Part shown: piece after piece, positions 10,583-22,455 of the stretch
Position numbering within the stretch: the first letter of the stretch is position 1
Layout of the letters: every line of letters begins with the position of its first letter
Source of the DNA: Bolinopsis microptera
Lineage: Eukaryota > Ctenophora > Tentaculata > Lobata > Bolinopsidae
Assembly (NCBI RefSeq): GCF_026151205.1
Contig: NC_087081.1
Location: 14,178,340-14,242,339, forward strand
DNA length: 64,000 nt
Direction of reading: 5' to 3'
Notes under the pieces: generated by a model
Databases searched by the model: none
Told to the model about the DNA's origin: nothing
Seen by the model: the letters and a program-made list of their open reading frames with translations, nothing else
Translations under genes and position numbers: made by a program

Positions 10583-12369
10583 GTGGAGTATATTTTGATA
10601 CCAATCGGATATACTAAAAATAATCTAGCACAATTGTAACTGCTGTTTACAGAACTCTAAATGCTTAATGAAACTCTTGCAGGTACACCAGTATTCACAC
10701 TCAGACCTGAGTTTAGTCATTTTCCGATACGAGATTGGGGACGGGTTCTATAAACAAACAAAAAACAAATGTGTGCATATAATTTAGATGTAGAGTCAAG
10801 GTTATTATCGGCATTTTGGTTTATGTTACGCGTTGATTTTTTTAGTCATGTTATACAAAATAACATTGGAAAAAGGCCATTCATCTCTCGATGTTTTCAT
10901 TTTGCTGATCGGATGAGCATAGTTTTTATACAAGTTTTGTAAATGTTCAGGTTTAATAGACTAGGCGGGGAAGTTGCTGCAAACATTATAAAAACGGTTT
11001 TTTGCTTAATAATGGACCTTTAAAATACTGAGTTATTGTAAGAGTGTTGACCATACTTTTCGTGACCATTCTGTAGTGAGAAGTGAATCCGGCTTAGTAT
11101 TAAATAATGGTGCCGCTTTTGGGGGAATTGTTTTCTTGAGAGACAAAGGTACTAGATTAGGAAATTTTTCAATTTATGCATTAAATGAGTGCGTTATTTA
11201 CAATGATACTGTGTACTCAGTTACTGTCAATATTTTATGTGAATAAAATCCAGACTTTGGTACTTGCTGGGGGGATAAGTCCTTGTCCAGTAATTGACGA
11301 AACCCGGTGAATACTGCTCGAAGGCCATTTTTCTGTTTTACAAAAAGTGATTCAATATGAGATTTGAGCAAAACCCATACAAGGCTTACAATAATTAAAG
11401 GTGTGACTGCACAAAACTTTGATACATTTGACGAGTGTTCGAGAGGCAGATATTTTTTAAGTTAGTACATGACTCCTATGTATATGGACATTTTTATTTT
11501 CCATGGCAGAGATATGATGGGGACCAGTTTAGTTTATATCTTTATAACTCCTAAAAATCGAGGCTTCTGTTTTTCTCTCAAATTGGTGACACCAGAACAT
11601 TGCCACATCACGATAATTTAAGTTTCTTTGGCGAGAGACGATCATATAATTTGTTTTTCTAAGGTTGAGAGCTAAATAAAACCATTTCTATTATCTACCC
11701 ACTTAACTAAAGCATCGCTAAGAGTAATCTCACCAACTTTTCGTTGGTCATCAAATTGAAATGTTCAGCTTTAAACACATGTCAAAATGTTACATGATAT
11801 AATGACGTCTAGAGTATTTACTGAAACATTATTCATATTAAATATAAAAAATTATATCATGTTTACTAAAAATTTAGAAACAATTTTCAATAGGCTTGGA
11901 AAAGGATTTACAAACTTTTGGTTTAATAAAATGCGATCAACTACACGAGTGATGAAATTTCATATTCACACTAAACCTTATCACTTATATTACTGCCTAA
12001 TGATATAGCATTTTGTTTAATTTCACCTCGCATTGGCATATTGGTATAAATTTGAGGAAGCGATCAAATATATTACTTTAGCAAATTGGGCAAGAGCTAA
12101 TAATAAAACCATTTGTCACTTACCACTCAGGTAAGCTGTAGGCAAAATTCTTGGGATAATATCAACGAAAAGAAAAGAAACGTCGACATTTTCTTTGTAG
12201 GTTTACAACCTACCAGGACGCGCGCCGAGTTGGACTTCGTCGACGGTCCTGTTATGTATATGAACAGATATTTACGAGTATCACCCGTTAACATTTTCTA
12301 TGTTGTATGTAAATCTAAGAATGTGAGTTGTTAACATTGTCATTACTTATATTAATGTGAGTTCATAAT
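10583..12369. other. Unassigned AT-rich region
   Basis: I find no supported exon, RNA gene or clear repeat family. Open frames are below 75 codons and show no motif. Confidence 0.4.
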
Positions 12370-12605
12370 TTAACCAAAACACATAATCATGGGTATATAG
12401 AGTGAACCGCTGCCAGTGTCTCTCTTTTCCAAACAAAGGAAATGATATTAAATTGAGGAAACGTCGCAAATGCAAATTGATCCGAGAATGAAAATCGGTC
12501 GCTCGCTTTTCCCATTCATTCCGGCCTTACGAATGTAATAGCTCTTGGAAAAGAGAGGACACTGGCAGCGGTTTTCACTCTACCCATGATTATGGGTTTG
12601 GTTAA
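12370..12605. mobile_element. TTGACC-family TIR element, copy 3 (~236 bp)
   Basis: Left end TTAACCAAAACACATAATC, right end GATTATGGGTTTGGTTAA, with the inner CATGGGTA...CCGCTGCCAGTGTCTCTC and CGGTCGCTCGCTTTTCCC blocks of copy 1. As at 2.9 kb, it abuts a foldback-family copy (12621 onward). Confidence 0.7.
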
Positions 12606-12620
12606 ATATTCATCTATTTT

Positions 12621-13545
12621 TGATTATATTGTCAGGATTAATTTACACAGTCGAAATTCATGAATATCCTTTAAGGAGGTAATTTCAACGATTTCGAAAT
12701 TTAACCTTCAAAAACATTTCTTGTGTTTAGCTAGGTAGGTTATCTGTCGACAAAAAAAAACTGACTATGGCACTTTTTGCTCATTCAGTTGGCATTTAAT
12801 TCATATATAATGCCATTTAAATATCGTGGGAAACGCAGAATTATTCGAATCACTAATGAGCAAAATTCTCACCTTTTCGACGTGCAAACTTTGAGCGGAC
12901 GTTGCGTGCACATACAATAGTGAATCACCGTAACTTTTTGCATGTGGTATATAATATATAGTTTGACAAGCACGCACAGTTTCAGAGATTTCAAAAGAAC
13001 TTGGATCACACGGGACTCCCAATTATCTTTAAAACCTGTGGTTCGAAATGACTGTATCTTTTATACTTTTGAATCTACGGACACTTAAATGTAGGCTACA
13101 ATTGACTGCCAAAGCGTCTATACATATATACATCTATCTATCTATCTATATACTTCACGACAATCTGTTGTAAAACAGCAAACAGGGGTTCCAGAAAACC
13201 CACTTCCCGATACTCCTGAAATATGAAACTTTTTTTACAGTCGATTTGGACAAGGTCTAGACGCCCTGCAAAGTTTCAGATCTCTAACTCAATTTTAACA
13301 TGGTTTTTAAGGCACCTGAATATGGCGATTTTGGGTTTTTTTACCTAATTTCGTATAACATGCTGGCGATGGCGCGTATTTTGCGCAAATTTCTTAAAAA
13401 CTTCCACATAACTATTTCCTATTCCTGTCATCTTTAACATTGAATTAGAATGTTTTGAACTTAAATATACCTGCTGAACTACTTTCGATGAGTCTTAATG
13501 CCTGGAAAACAATAAAGGGGATATAATAGTATAGGGGGTAAATAG
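12621..13545. repeat. Foldback-family copy, reverse orientation
   Basis: GATTATATTGTCAGGAT at its start matches the reverse complement of about 2905-2885. TTGAGCGGACGTTGCGTGC matches 2655-2640, and the segment from ACGGACACTTAAATGTAGGC to AACAATAAAGGGGATATAAT matches the reverse complement of about 1960-1535. The inner arm (counterpart of ~2080-2520) is absent. This copy shows that the arm and centre belong to one repeat unit. Confidence 0.65.
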
Positions 13546-13744
13546 TTATGTGAATAAGGGCAACGGTTATGCTTGCCAGCATTGTGACAATAACATTACT
13601 TAATATAATTTAATAAAGCAAAATAATGGCAACACTGCACGGCAATGCCAATAACTTTAACACAATTTTCTGCGAAAGCCGTAAAACTAAAAGATATAAG
13701 ATCCAATCGCAACTTTTTTTGCTGGGTCGAATACTTTTGTAGCT

Positions 13745-14938
13745 CCCAGAAAACCTTACCGCCTGCTGGGCTTGCTAGAGGTGATAGATTTTCAACAGCA
13801 CGTTTGGCGTCGCGCGTCACATCAAGTTTACCTTTCGCACGCTGCATTGAGCCTAGTAGTCATGACAACGACATTACTTCGCAAAGTTTAAAAGCTGTGA
13901 TATTTTATTTAGCCCAAAATCAAACTTTTTGGTTTAATTCAAAATCTAAGTTGTCCCAAATTGTGCTCCTGGGGAGCCAACTTTAAATTTACGAGACCGA
14001 CATTTTGTTGAAAACCGGAAGGTTCTATTTATTTTACTTTTGGAGATATACCCCAGCCGGTAGGGTTTCCTGTAGTAGAGGCTCTTACGGGCAAAAAGAC
14101 GTGTTTTCTGCTACGAGTTTACAGACCTAACCGCTAATTGGACACAATAGTATGATGTCTAAGAATCGATAATATGTTAAGAAGTATAAATTTGGCCTTA
14201 TTAGTCACGTGCTATACCAATGCGCGTTTTAAACTTTGACAGTCTATTACTCTAAGGCAAATAAAGTAATTATATTCATATTTTGTCAGCAATAAGATTA
14301 CATTGTTTTCTATTTGGTGTGAAAATATGAGCTAAAACGGACATAATCACGCTGAGTTATAGCTGTTTGAAATTTATGATGAACGCGCGGATGCCAATTG
14401 ATAACAACTAAATACTTTTGCGCGTAGTGCGCGTCGAAAATTTGGCAAAAACGCTTGCGGAGTGACAATATTCAAACTTCGATAAAGTATATGAAGTGGG
14501 TACTTCTCGGAAAGGAAAAATTTAGGCAAACACGATGTGACTATTTTTGGGTTGATTTAATACAACTGCAAAAAATTATTCAAACTTCAAGCAAAAAAGT
14601 CAAAATTTTTACCACTTTTTTGGATTTTTACCCCCAAAAAATAGAGGGATTTTTTCAAATTTTTAAACCATCTTATGCGGCTGTGTTTTAGCTATCTCCA
14701 TGCAAGTTTTGCCGACATGCCAACAAAATTAACTTGTTCAAAATATCAAAAAACATGGTTTTTTAGCCTATTTTTTGCCCAAAAATCGGTTTTTTGCGAT
14801 GTTACCCCCAAAAAGTCAGTCCAATCATCTTAAAACCACTTTTAATCGATTCTACGGTCAAAAATACGTCTAGTAAGGTGTATCTGGGGTCCCTAGCGTA
14901 TCGAGCAGACAATGCCCGTAAGAGCCTCTACTACTGGG
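13745..14938. mobile_element. CCCAG-family MITE copy 1, split by a nested element
   Basis: From CCCAGAAAACCTTACCGCC to CCGGTAGGGTTTCCTG (13745-14072) this is nearly identical to 15291-15631. The imperfect ends (CCCAGaAAACC.TACCG and CGGTAGGGTTTcCTGGG) are inverted relative to each other. The last bases reappear as CTGGG after a nested element (14073-14933). No flanking target duplication was recognised. The open frame spanning it reflects the repeat, because the second copy carries the same frame. Confidence 0.7.
14073..14933. mobile_element. 861-bp element with perfect 20-bp TIRs and 3-bp target duplication
   Basis: TAGTAGAGGCTCTTACGGGC (14073-14092) is exactly inverted at 14914-14933. CTG flanks both sides (14070-14072 and 14934-14936), and the uninterrupted sister MITE at 15291-15631 shows a single CTG at the corresponding place. 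A 3-bp duplication fits PIF/Harbinger or CMC-type transposons, although the base composition is not the usual TWA of Harbinger. The interior is AT-rich, with short frames and no recognisable transposase, so it is probably non-autonomous. Confidence 0.75.
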
Positions 14939-15169
14939 CCGAACCTACGCGCGTTTAAAATAATTTGCGCTTTCATTTTAAAACGTTCATTTTGACAAAC
15001 CATAACTCTCCACCAATCAAGTCAAATTTCAATTTTAAAATATCAAAAGAAAGTAGAGAATTTCGCCAACATGAAAGGGGACTCCTGATCCTGGATGGGC
15101 AGGTAAAAACGCGATCTTCAGCCTCAAAATCTACTTTTAAAACTTCATACATTTTCCGCCGAAATTATA

Positions 15170-15245
15170 ATTCTTATATCGCAAAACATCCCCCTACCTC
15201 CCTGCACCTCCCCCCCCCTTCTCACCCCCCCCCCCCCTTCCTGCT
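15170..15245. repeat. C-rich low-complexity tract
   Basis: Clustered C runs of up to 14 bases interrupted by CTTCT and CACCT. Simple sequence. Confidence 0.8.
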
Positions 15246-15290
15246 GCTTTCTTCTGCAGCTGAACTATAAACTCTCAGCTCTATCACACA

Positions 15291-15631
15291 CCCAGAAAAC
15301 CTTACCGCCTGCTGGGCTTGCTAGAGGTGATAGATTTTCAACAGCACGTTTGGCGTCGCGCGTCACATCAAGTTTACCTTTCGCACGCTGCATTGAGCCT
15401 AGTAGTCATGACAACGACATTACTTCGCAAAGTTTAAAAGCTGTGATATTTTATTTAGCCCAAAATCAAACTTTTTGGTTTAATTCAAAATCTAAGTTGT
15501 CCCAAATTGTGCTCCTGGGGAGCCAACTTTAAATTTACGACGCGAGACGGACATTTTGTTGAAAACCGGAAGGTTCTATCTATTTTACTTTTAGTTTTGG
15601 AGATATACCCCAGCCGGTAGGGTTTCCTGGG
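15291..15631. mobile_element. CCCAG-family MITE copy 2, uninterrupted (341 bp)
   Basis: Begins CCCAGAAAACCTTACCGCC and ends CCGGTAGGGTTTCCTGGG. It is almost identical over its length to 13745-14072. It serves as the empty-site reference for the insertion at 14073. Confidence 0.75.
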
Positions 15632-17515
15632 TAGTCATAACAATGCATAACAATTTAACTTGGTCCAAATAAAAAAGCTTTGTTCACGTTCTTAGTCCTG
15701 ACACAAAAGTCATGGATCGGGGAAAAAAATGTATATTACAATAAATATAATAAGTATTCTGAAAAAAACATACAATGAATATCAATAATTACTGAATCGC
15801 AGTCTCTTTCTTTTATTTTTTATTGAAACATTGAAAGTTGCCTAAAATATTAAAATGTTAAATATCAAAAGTTTAATTATAGGTTATAAATTTATAGATT
15901 CGTCCGGGTTTTTAAGTTGTTATTTTTTCTATCACATCCCGATAAAACACCATGTTAATATATTGTTTTGTACCGTAGAACCATTCCAGTCCACAACAAC
16001 AAACAAGTTTAGATTCTCATATCAACAGCAAACAGGAGAACGACGAGGAAAATTAAGCTGACTTTCAGGGCTGCTGCATCAGAGTAGTTCTGGTTGTCTC
16101 CCTGTTCACTTTCATTTTCTTCTTCACTTGTATCTTCTTCTGAAGGGGAAATTTAATTTAGTAAAAGATACCTTCATTCTGGAAAGATATCGGCATGATC
16201 TATTTTATATGGCTTTGACTAATTATTGCAAGACCACGAAAAGACACAAATCTCATATTCATATTTAGGAACTATAAACAAGTAATTACAAATACAACTA
16301 TTCGATTATCCTAGTTCGCTTGACTCCCGTACGTTAAACTGTTCATTTGTCTTTCGATGTTAACAAATTTAATTAAATGGGTAAGATAAAATCGAGTGCA
16401 ACCGTCAAAATACTGGCACTGAAAAATTATTCATCATCCTGATGGACGATTCTTCTATTCATAGGTGGAGCCTGATATAATAAAGTTTTTAGGACACAGT
16501 AGAAAATAGGTATCAGATTCAGAGTGTGCGACAAAGTTGACCAAATCTTGCCTTATAACCGTCGAACTCGAATCCCTGCTCTTTAACCAATGATGTTTTA
16601 TGATTGTTAAATTGATCTAATTAGTAACCAGAACCTACTACATTTCAGAATAAGGAATACTATACAGTTAACTATAGGCAGCTACTACCTGGGGACCTCA
16701 GGCTATCATTTTCATAAACGAATAGAGATTAGGCGGAATGACAGGCTGAGCGCGGCCCAGTAAAGGCAGCTATAGTTAACAGATTCAAAAAAATGCAAAC
16801 TTGTAGTTGTAACATTATAGTGCATAACAACAATAAAGTTTCTGTGTTGAGAACTTCTGAACATGCTTGGTTAATATTTTTGTATATGTACAAATAATCT
16901 CAACTTCAAATGAACATGTCCATTAATAAAAATAGAAAGTCCTGGCTACCTGGCAGTTTTTCACGAAACTACCGAAAATCCCCCCTCCACCCTTCGATGA
17001 ACATCATAACTTATTTTGTATATCTACTCGACTGAAAAATTGTCTTTGGCGAGTATGATCCGTGTTTCCAGTGTCAGATGTAACGATGTCATTATGTCAT
17101 AGTATTATGTTGCAATCTGTAAATTATATAATTAATAATAACCAAGAAACACGTTCTAGCATTGTACAGGAACTGAATGATTGAACTTTCTAAACTAAAT
17201 TCACTGGATCCTATGATAAGTTTAATTTTGTTTTAACAGTAGGATGTAACAAGTTATCTTAGATATAATAATAAAGTTAAAACAGCAGAGCATCATTTAT
17301 GGGCAGTTATAAATACCCACCAAGTCTTAAGAAACCGCATCAGAACATCTAGATTAATCCATGATAACTGTCGTAGTAATTTAAGCAATGTGTTTTACTC
17401 ATTATCATTTTTTATTTATGGTTCTGAGATAAAATTTGACATTTGATTTTTACGATTCTATGTAGTATAACAGATCAAGTCTGTTACGATCCTATTTACG
17501 ACTAGCCAGGTGTGG
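15632..17515. other. Unassigned region
   Basis: No supported gene. An 11-bp inverted pair GTTAACTATAG (16667-16677) / CTATAGTTAAC (16770-16780) flanks ~92 bp that repeats GGCAGCT near both ends. It could be a small decayed transposon. Other frames are short and unconvincing. Confidence 0.4.
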
Positions 17516-17530
17516 CTAGGGTGAAGGCGA

Positions 17531-18032
17531 TATAAATATCCTGGTCCACGAGACAATAATTGAACTATTTCACAGCCTACAAGCTACGGGACAGGTCACG
17601 TGGTGTGCTTTCATCATGACAAAAGGAGAGAAGGAACTCATAAAGTGGAAAATAGAGTGTACTGTGTAGAGACGATAAATTATATATAGGCCTTATCAGG
17701 AACATTGATGCTGAAAGTCCTTCTGGTAACAACTGTCGAGAAATGACCAGAGCAATCACAGGAATTACTATCTCATGTTCGAGAAAACGAATATCAACCA
17801 GATGAAGGAGACAATTCACCGAGCTGAGGCAGAAAGGAACACGTGATATCGATTGTCGAGGGAGGAGCTCATTGGAGAGAAAACAGGAGTGATAATTATG
17901 GGCCTAACCGAAAGACATGGATGATTTAAGACCTTCAGTCACCAGGGTTAACGCTAAAAATACGCCTCATCAACAAACTATAATGAAGCACAATGCACAT
18001 GCTTTTATACTGTGTAAACTCTGCAAAATAAA
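17531..18032 (+). other. Candidate short transcription unit (TATA box to poly(A) signal)
   Basis: TATAAATA at 17531-17538 follows a small hairpin (CTAGCCaggtgtGGCTAG), and AATAAA lies at 18027-18032. Between them there is no long ORF, only fragments such as one starting ATGACAAAAGGAG with an early stop. This could be a non-coding RNA, a decayed gene, or coincidence in AT-rich DNA. The signals are short, so support is weak. Confidence 0.2.
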
Positions 18033-18696
18033 TCTTGAACCAAAACAGTTTTGAGTTTGTTTGGTAAAATACCTAATTACTGCTTATTTTCAAGATATTT
18101 TATAAAAACATCAGTTTTCAATTGATAATTGTTTCAACCTTTAGTAACTGAAAATGGCTTGTCTCCATCATGTCTACTACAAAATTGAAAATATACAAGA
18201 TTTATAAATTATACTTATAGTTTGCTATTTTGTAATCCGCTATCGCCAATATGATTATAACTCTGCCTTCATTGAAAGAGTGTGATTCTATCTCATTCGG
18301 AGAACAGTAATTGATAAAATTATGACCACCTTATTAAGTTATAAATAACAATATGCTAACTATCCTATATCCCATATCCTATATATGTGTTATATTAGGT
18401 AGGTTATGGAACTGCTGGAGCAACGAGTGCCGAAGGCACGAGTTCCGACAGCTGTTCCACAACTTACTTATGGTACAGCACATCAAGATAGATAAGGCTA
18501 CAATTTGCGACCAAAAAAACCAAATTTGGACTTAATTAACAATTTTAAAAACACGTTTTTATATTTTCTTCCGTAACGCTGACCAATCAGAGACGATCCA
18601 CATGGCCTATAGCATGATCAGTCTTGCGTGTCACGTGAAAGATTTCCTCTATTTCATTGGATGCTTACTTGTGGGCACGTGTAAAACCGGTTTTTA

Positions 18697-18743
18697 GTTA
18701 CTCAATAAGTTGTTTGTATACTCCAAACAACTTATTGAGTAAC
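18697..18743. repeat. Perfect 20-bp-arm hairpin
   Basis: GTTACTCAATAAGTTGTTTG (18697-18716) is followed after 7 bases by its exact reverse complement (18724-18743). There is no T-run or surrounding gene that would make it a terminator. Confidence 0.85.
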
Positions 18744-18780
18744 GTATTTTTTGGCAGATCTTTAAATTGAGTTTAGAGGT

Positions 18781-19023
18781 GAGATTGAGAGGATGAGCGT
18801 GCAAGGACCCGGTCCGATTATATGGTTAATGTCAGTCTGCGACCCAAGACATTTATACTGGACCTCCAGGAATCATTATTTCAATAAAGCACCGCTATAA
18901 TCTAATTTGATAATTGGAGAAGCAAGAAATAGACAAACCAACTCGGTCTTAACCTCAATGATTAGTTTGTGCAACTAACTATTGAGAGGAGATTGAGAGG
19001 ATGAGCGTGCAAGGACCCGGTCC
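18781..19023. repeat. ~160-bp dispersed repeat between 35-bp direct repeats
   Basis: Identical 35-bp blocks starting GAGATTGAGAGGATGAGC occupy 18781-18815 and 18989-19023. Between them lies a dispersed repeat (TATGGTTAATGTCAGTCTGC ... GATTAGTTTGTGCAA) that also occurs at 22556-22712 and 30414-30564. The arrangement could be an insertion with an unusually long target duplication, or a tandem duplication of the flank. Confidence 0.7.
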
Positions 19024-19633
19024 TATTTGATCTTTTTGTGCCAGGAATTTTCATTTATTTTGATGTCTCATCACTTATGTCTCGTGACTGCGCTCCTGTG
19101 TATGGTCCTCTTAATTATGTCAGTTTCCGTTACACCTGCATCAAACAGTGTGTTGATGGTTCTTGTTCTTAAGGAATGATTAGTCGCCTTAATTATTAGG
19201 AGTGAAAAAAGCGCTTTATTTAAATCCGCTTTACCAGGTAGTTTTGATAAATAAAACTTGAATATATTAGTTTATGAAAGTAGTTCCTTTCCGATCTACT
19301 TTAAAACGTTTAAAATGATACTTCATACTTGACCCGTGCTGTTCTCTAGAACTATAAGGATGTGAATCTAATCTCACATAAATATTCAGAAAAACCGGTT
19401 TTACTCTGAGACGCTTGTGAATGGCCATTGCAGCAGAGTACGCTGTGTCACGGGGGCATGTCTCGTGACTACGTCACTCGACTACCACGTGCTTGTGCCG
19501 TACCATAATGTTAAATAACACACTTGAAATTTAGACAGAAAACACGTAATCACGAGCTTACGAGAAGATCAGCAAGGTGGTTTATTTATAAATTAAAGTT
19601 ATTGTTACTTTGTTAAACCAATGCTTGTTTTTA
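19024..19633. other. Downstream flank of the host-like exon; no other feature seen
   Basis: No coding or repeat signal is recognised apart from short CACGTG-like motifs. It lies on the 3' side of the minus-strand gene fragment that ends at 19634. Confidence 0.4.
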
Positions 19634-20110
19634 TTAGTCACCTGGTAATTGTGATTGTGTTCCGTAGTAATCAGATGCTGTGTCGGAGGAAAGGAACACT
19701 ATCTTTGCTACCTCCGTGTTCCAGATCCTGCTCCAACTTTTCCAACTACACGTTGATTGAGAGAGCACTGTGTTGAGCACCTCCACCTCGTTACAGTGTA
19801 TCACTACTCTGACACCTGTAGTTTTGGTTAGAGTGATGCGCCACACCTTGTTAGTAGCAGAGGGGGGATTAACAGGGAAGTCAGGTCCCGGATGTGCAGG
19901 AGGCGAGCCCGTATTGTGGAGTAGAGGTGAAGAAGAGCTGGACATCTCCTGCATACTCATCCTCAGCAGAGTAGAATTCCACATTCACCTGATCGTCACT
20001 CCCCAACACACTATCAGTCCTAATTTCTAAAGGTGTCGACTCAAGATCCCACTCTATTTGCACGTCACGTTTGACTGGAAACTCACCTGTTAATTGTATG
20101 TTTAACTTGA
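19634..20110 (-). pseudogene. Terminal exon of a host-like protein ending in an ASDYY motif; one frameshift
   Basis: On the minus strand a good splice acceptor (CCTTTATAG) precedes an open frame that reads VKLNIQLTGEFPVKRD, then EWDLESTPLEIR and VQLFFTSTPQYGLASC. It then hits a stop near 19890. The neighbouring frame continues at once with DFPVNPPSATNKVWRITLT, VRVVIHCNEVEVLN and SSDTASDYYG, and stops at 19634. A poly(A) signal AATAAA overlaps the stop. The two halves look like one ~155-residue exon carrying a one-base indel. The VWRIT...HCN.VEVL...W..W...V.KI.F...DTASDYY pattern resembles predicted proteins of multicopy families in marine invertebrates as I recall them. I cannot name the family or its function. 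A sequencing error or recent pseudogenisation would both explain the shift. Upstream exons were not found. Confidence 0.6.
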
Positions 20111-20184
20111 CTATAAAGGAATTGTAAGAATGTCGCCCATAGTTTATTCTCAGAATTTAAGGGCCCGACCATATATACTATGAC

Positions 20185-20400
20185 TGTTGTCACCATGACT
20201 GTTGTCATGGTGCGGTCAGATGTAATGACCATAGGTACGTAGTGTGTTATTTATAGGGCGTGCCAAGGATACGTGACAACTCCTCAGGCACGTCGCGCGT
20301 GGCTTTTCAAAAGCCGTGCCTAGCCAAAAATCCGTGCCTGACGTGACTGCAGGCACACTGCACAGTCTATTCAGTACTCGTGCCAACTGTCATGGATAAC
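20185..20400. repeat. Cluster of short hairpins
   Basis: CACCATGACtgttGTCATGGTG near 20191, GGCTTTTcAAAAGCC near 20299, and GTGCCTG...CAGGCAC near 20335 lie within ~170 bp. The motif CGTGCC/GGCACG recurs. They may be remnants of inverted-repeat elements. Confidence 0.5.
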
Positions 20401-20879
20401 GTGACGTCACGATTACCTAATAAGGTCTATATTTTGCGTGATATGGATATTGGCAGCGCAGAGTGCAAAGATAGTACTATAGTACAGCTACAGATCGTCT
20501 GAAAAATCGATCTACGGACACAAAAAGCTTCCAAAGGATTTATGACGTTATTAGGCTGACTAACTGTTCCAAAATTTTCCACATGTCTTATAATTTTCCA
20601 CATGTCTTATAATTGCTACTTTTACCACTTTTTACCACCTTTCTTGTTTGTCAAATATCTTCAGCTATGAACATCGTAGAAGGTTACAAATTAATCGAGG
20701 GTGTTTATCTTATCGACGAGAAGAACTTTTGTCCGAAAAATGTTCACGTCAGACAATCAGATAATTTTATAATTACTAATTAGCTAATTATCTAATTAAC
20801 AAAAATTATAAAAATGTTTACGTATTGGCTCGAGAATATTTCAAAAATTGTTCACTTAGACATTTTTTGAGACTTGACA

Positions 20880-21053
20880 AAATTTTGAAAATTTTAAAAT
20901 GTAATTTTTTATAAGTTTTTTCGAAGCTCAGACCATTACATGGTTTGGTTGCCGAACCGCATCATACCAAATTGGTCCCCATTGGGAATCAAACCCCAGT
21001 CGTCCGCGTGAGAAGCAAATGTATTAAAACCACTAAACCACCCGGCCGACGTG
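20880..21053 (-). mobile_element. tRNA-derived SINE
   Basis: On the minus strand from about 21053 the sequence starts GTCGGCCGGGTGGTTTAGTGG, which carries an A-box-like GGTTTAGTGG. About 45 bp downstream is a B box, GGTTTGATTCC, in a 5-bp T-arm context. An unrelated body follows (CAATTTGGTATGATGCGG) and then AT-rich sequence. This is the polymerase III promoter layout of tRNA-derived SINEs. The tRNA fold is degenerate, so it is not a functional tRNA. The 3' boundary is uncertain. Confidence 0.6.
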
Positions 21054-22162
21054 ACAGCACTCACTTTTTACTATTCTATCCCAATTGTCAAAGTATTTTT
21101 ACTTGATAAACAGGAATTAAACATTAAACAGGAATTAAACAGGAATTAAACATGAAATGAACAAAGAGAACACTAACGAACTCGTCTTGGATATCTCAAT
21201 CATTAGAGTTTAGCTAGAGCTCACTTTCTTTTCAGGAAAACTGTAATTTGAAAGGCCAATTATTAAATTAAATCACTTTGCACTATAATTTGACTTGATC
21301 CAATTATTTCGAATAAGTAATAACTAAAATATGCGATATTGAACTATGATTCGAAAAAAAATTGAAATAATTTAATTAAATTTGATGTACACGCCGATAA
21401 AGTTATGACAGTAAGTCGTTTTCATAAAAAGTGGGGAAATTTGGTTTTCATGAATACCAACTAGTAATTACTAATTTTGATACATCCCCAGTTGTGAGGT
21501 GAGGATGGTAGGAGGTTTCATTTTTATTATAATCGAAAAATTGGTTGCTACTTGGATAATAAGCAAATTAATCAATTAGCTTATTATTCAATCAGTGGTT
21601 GTACTTTTATAGCAATTGCTTAGTAATCGATTAGTAAGTCTTATCAGAAAAAGTATTTAAATAATAAATCAATTGTTAACTGAAACGTTTGGGACTTGGG
21701 TGGTAACGTTTAGCCTCCCGTGTCCATAATTATAATATGACTAGTAAAGATTTTACCATATAAAATGTTACCTTTGACTGATGACCACAGTAGGATCGTC
21801 AAAATGATGATCGTTATCGTCATGACGTTTTACCACTCACTTACAACTTGATAAAAATGAAACAACTAATATTTTATCATTATTTATAATTCATAATGTA
21901 CTTATTATTTTATACACTAGTATAAGAATAATAAAAAGTTATGTTTAATCATTTATATCAGGGAAATCTTAACATATTTCTGGAAATTTTAGTATATTTT
22001 AAGTCGATTCTCCCGTTCAATTTCGGGTCTAAGATCGTCAAACTAGTGCAGAATCAAGCAAGTTAAGTAGTTTTTATATGTATTAAATTGAATGTGCTTT
22101 TTATAAAAAGTAAATATACTTAAAATGTGTGCATATTTTAATATTTCATCCCTAGCTTAGCA
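21054..22162. other. Unassigned AT-rich region
   Basis: No supported gene or RNA. A short triplication AAACAGGAATTA occurs near 21110-21150. Otherwise nothing is recognised. Confidence 0.4.
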
Positions 22163-22455
22163 GACGTAAATAAAACAACGTAAATAAAACAACGTAAATA
22201 AAACAACGTAAATAAAACAACGTAAATAAAGCAACGTAAATAAAGCAACGTAAATAAAACAACGTAAATAAAACAACGTAAATAAAGCAACGTAAATAAA
22301 ACAACGTAAATAAAACAACGTAAATAAAACAACGTAAATAAAACAACGTAAATAAAACAACGTATATAAAACAACTTAAATAAAATAACGTAAATAAAAC
22401 AAAGTAAATAAAGAACGTAAATAAAAAACGTAAATAAAACAACGTCAATAAAACA
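22163..22455. repeat. Minisatellite, 14-bp unit ACGTAAATAAAACA
   Basis: About 20 head-to-tail units with single-base variants (GCA for ACA, AGAACG). A degenerate remnant (AACGTAAATTAAACAATG) lies at 30299-30316, next to the duplicate of the following composite repeat. Minus-strand frames reading FYLRCFIYV repeatedly are repeat artefacts. Confidence 0.9.

Noticed and set aside
13645-13986. 113-codon frame, and its relative at 15350-15532
   Set aside because: The same frame occurs in both copies of the CCCAG MITE and has no protein motif; it is repeat DNA.
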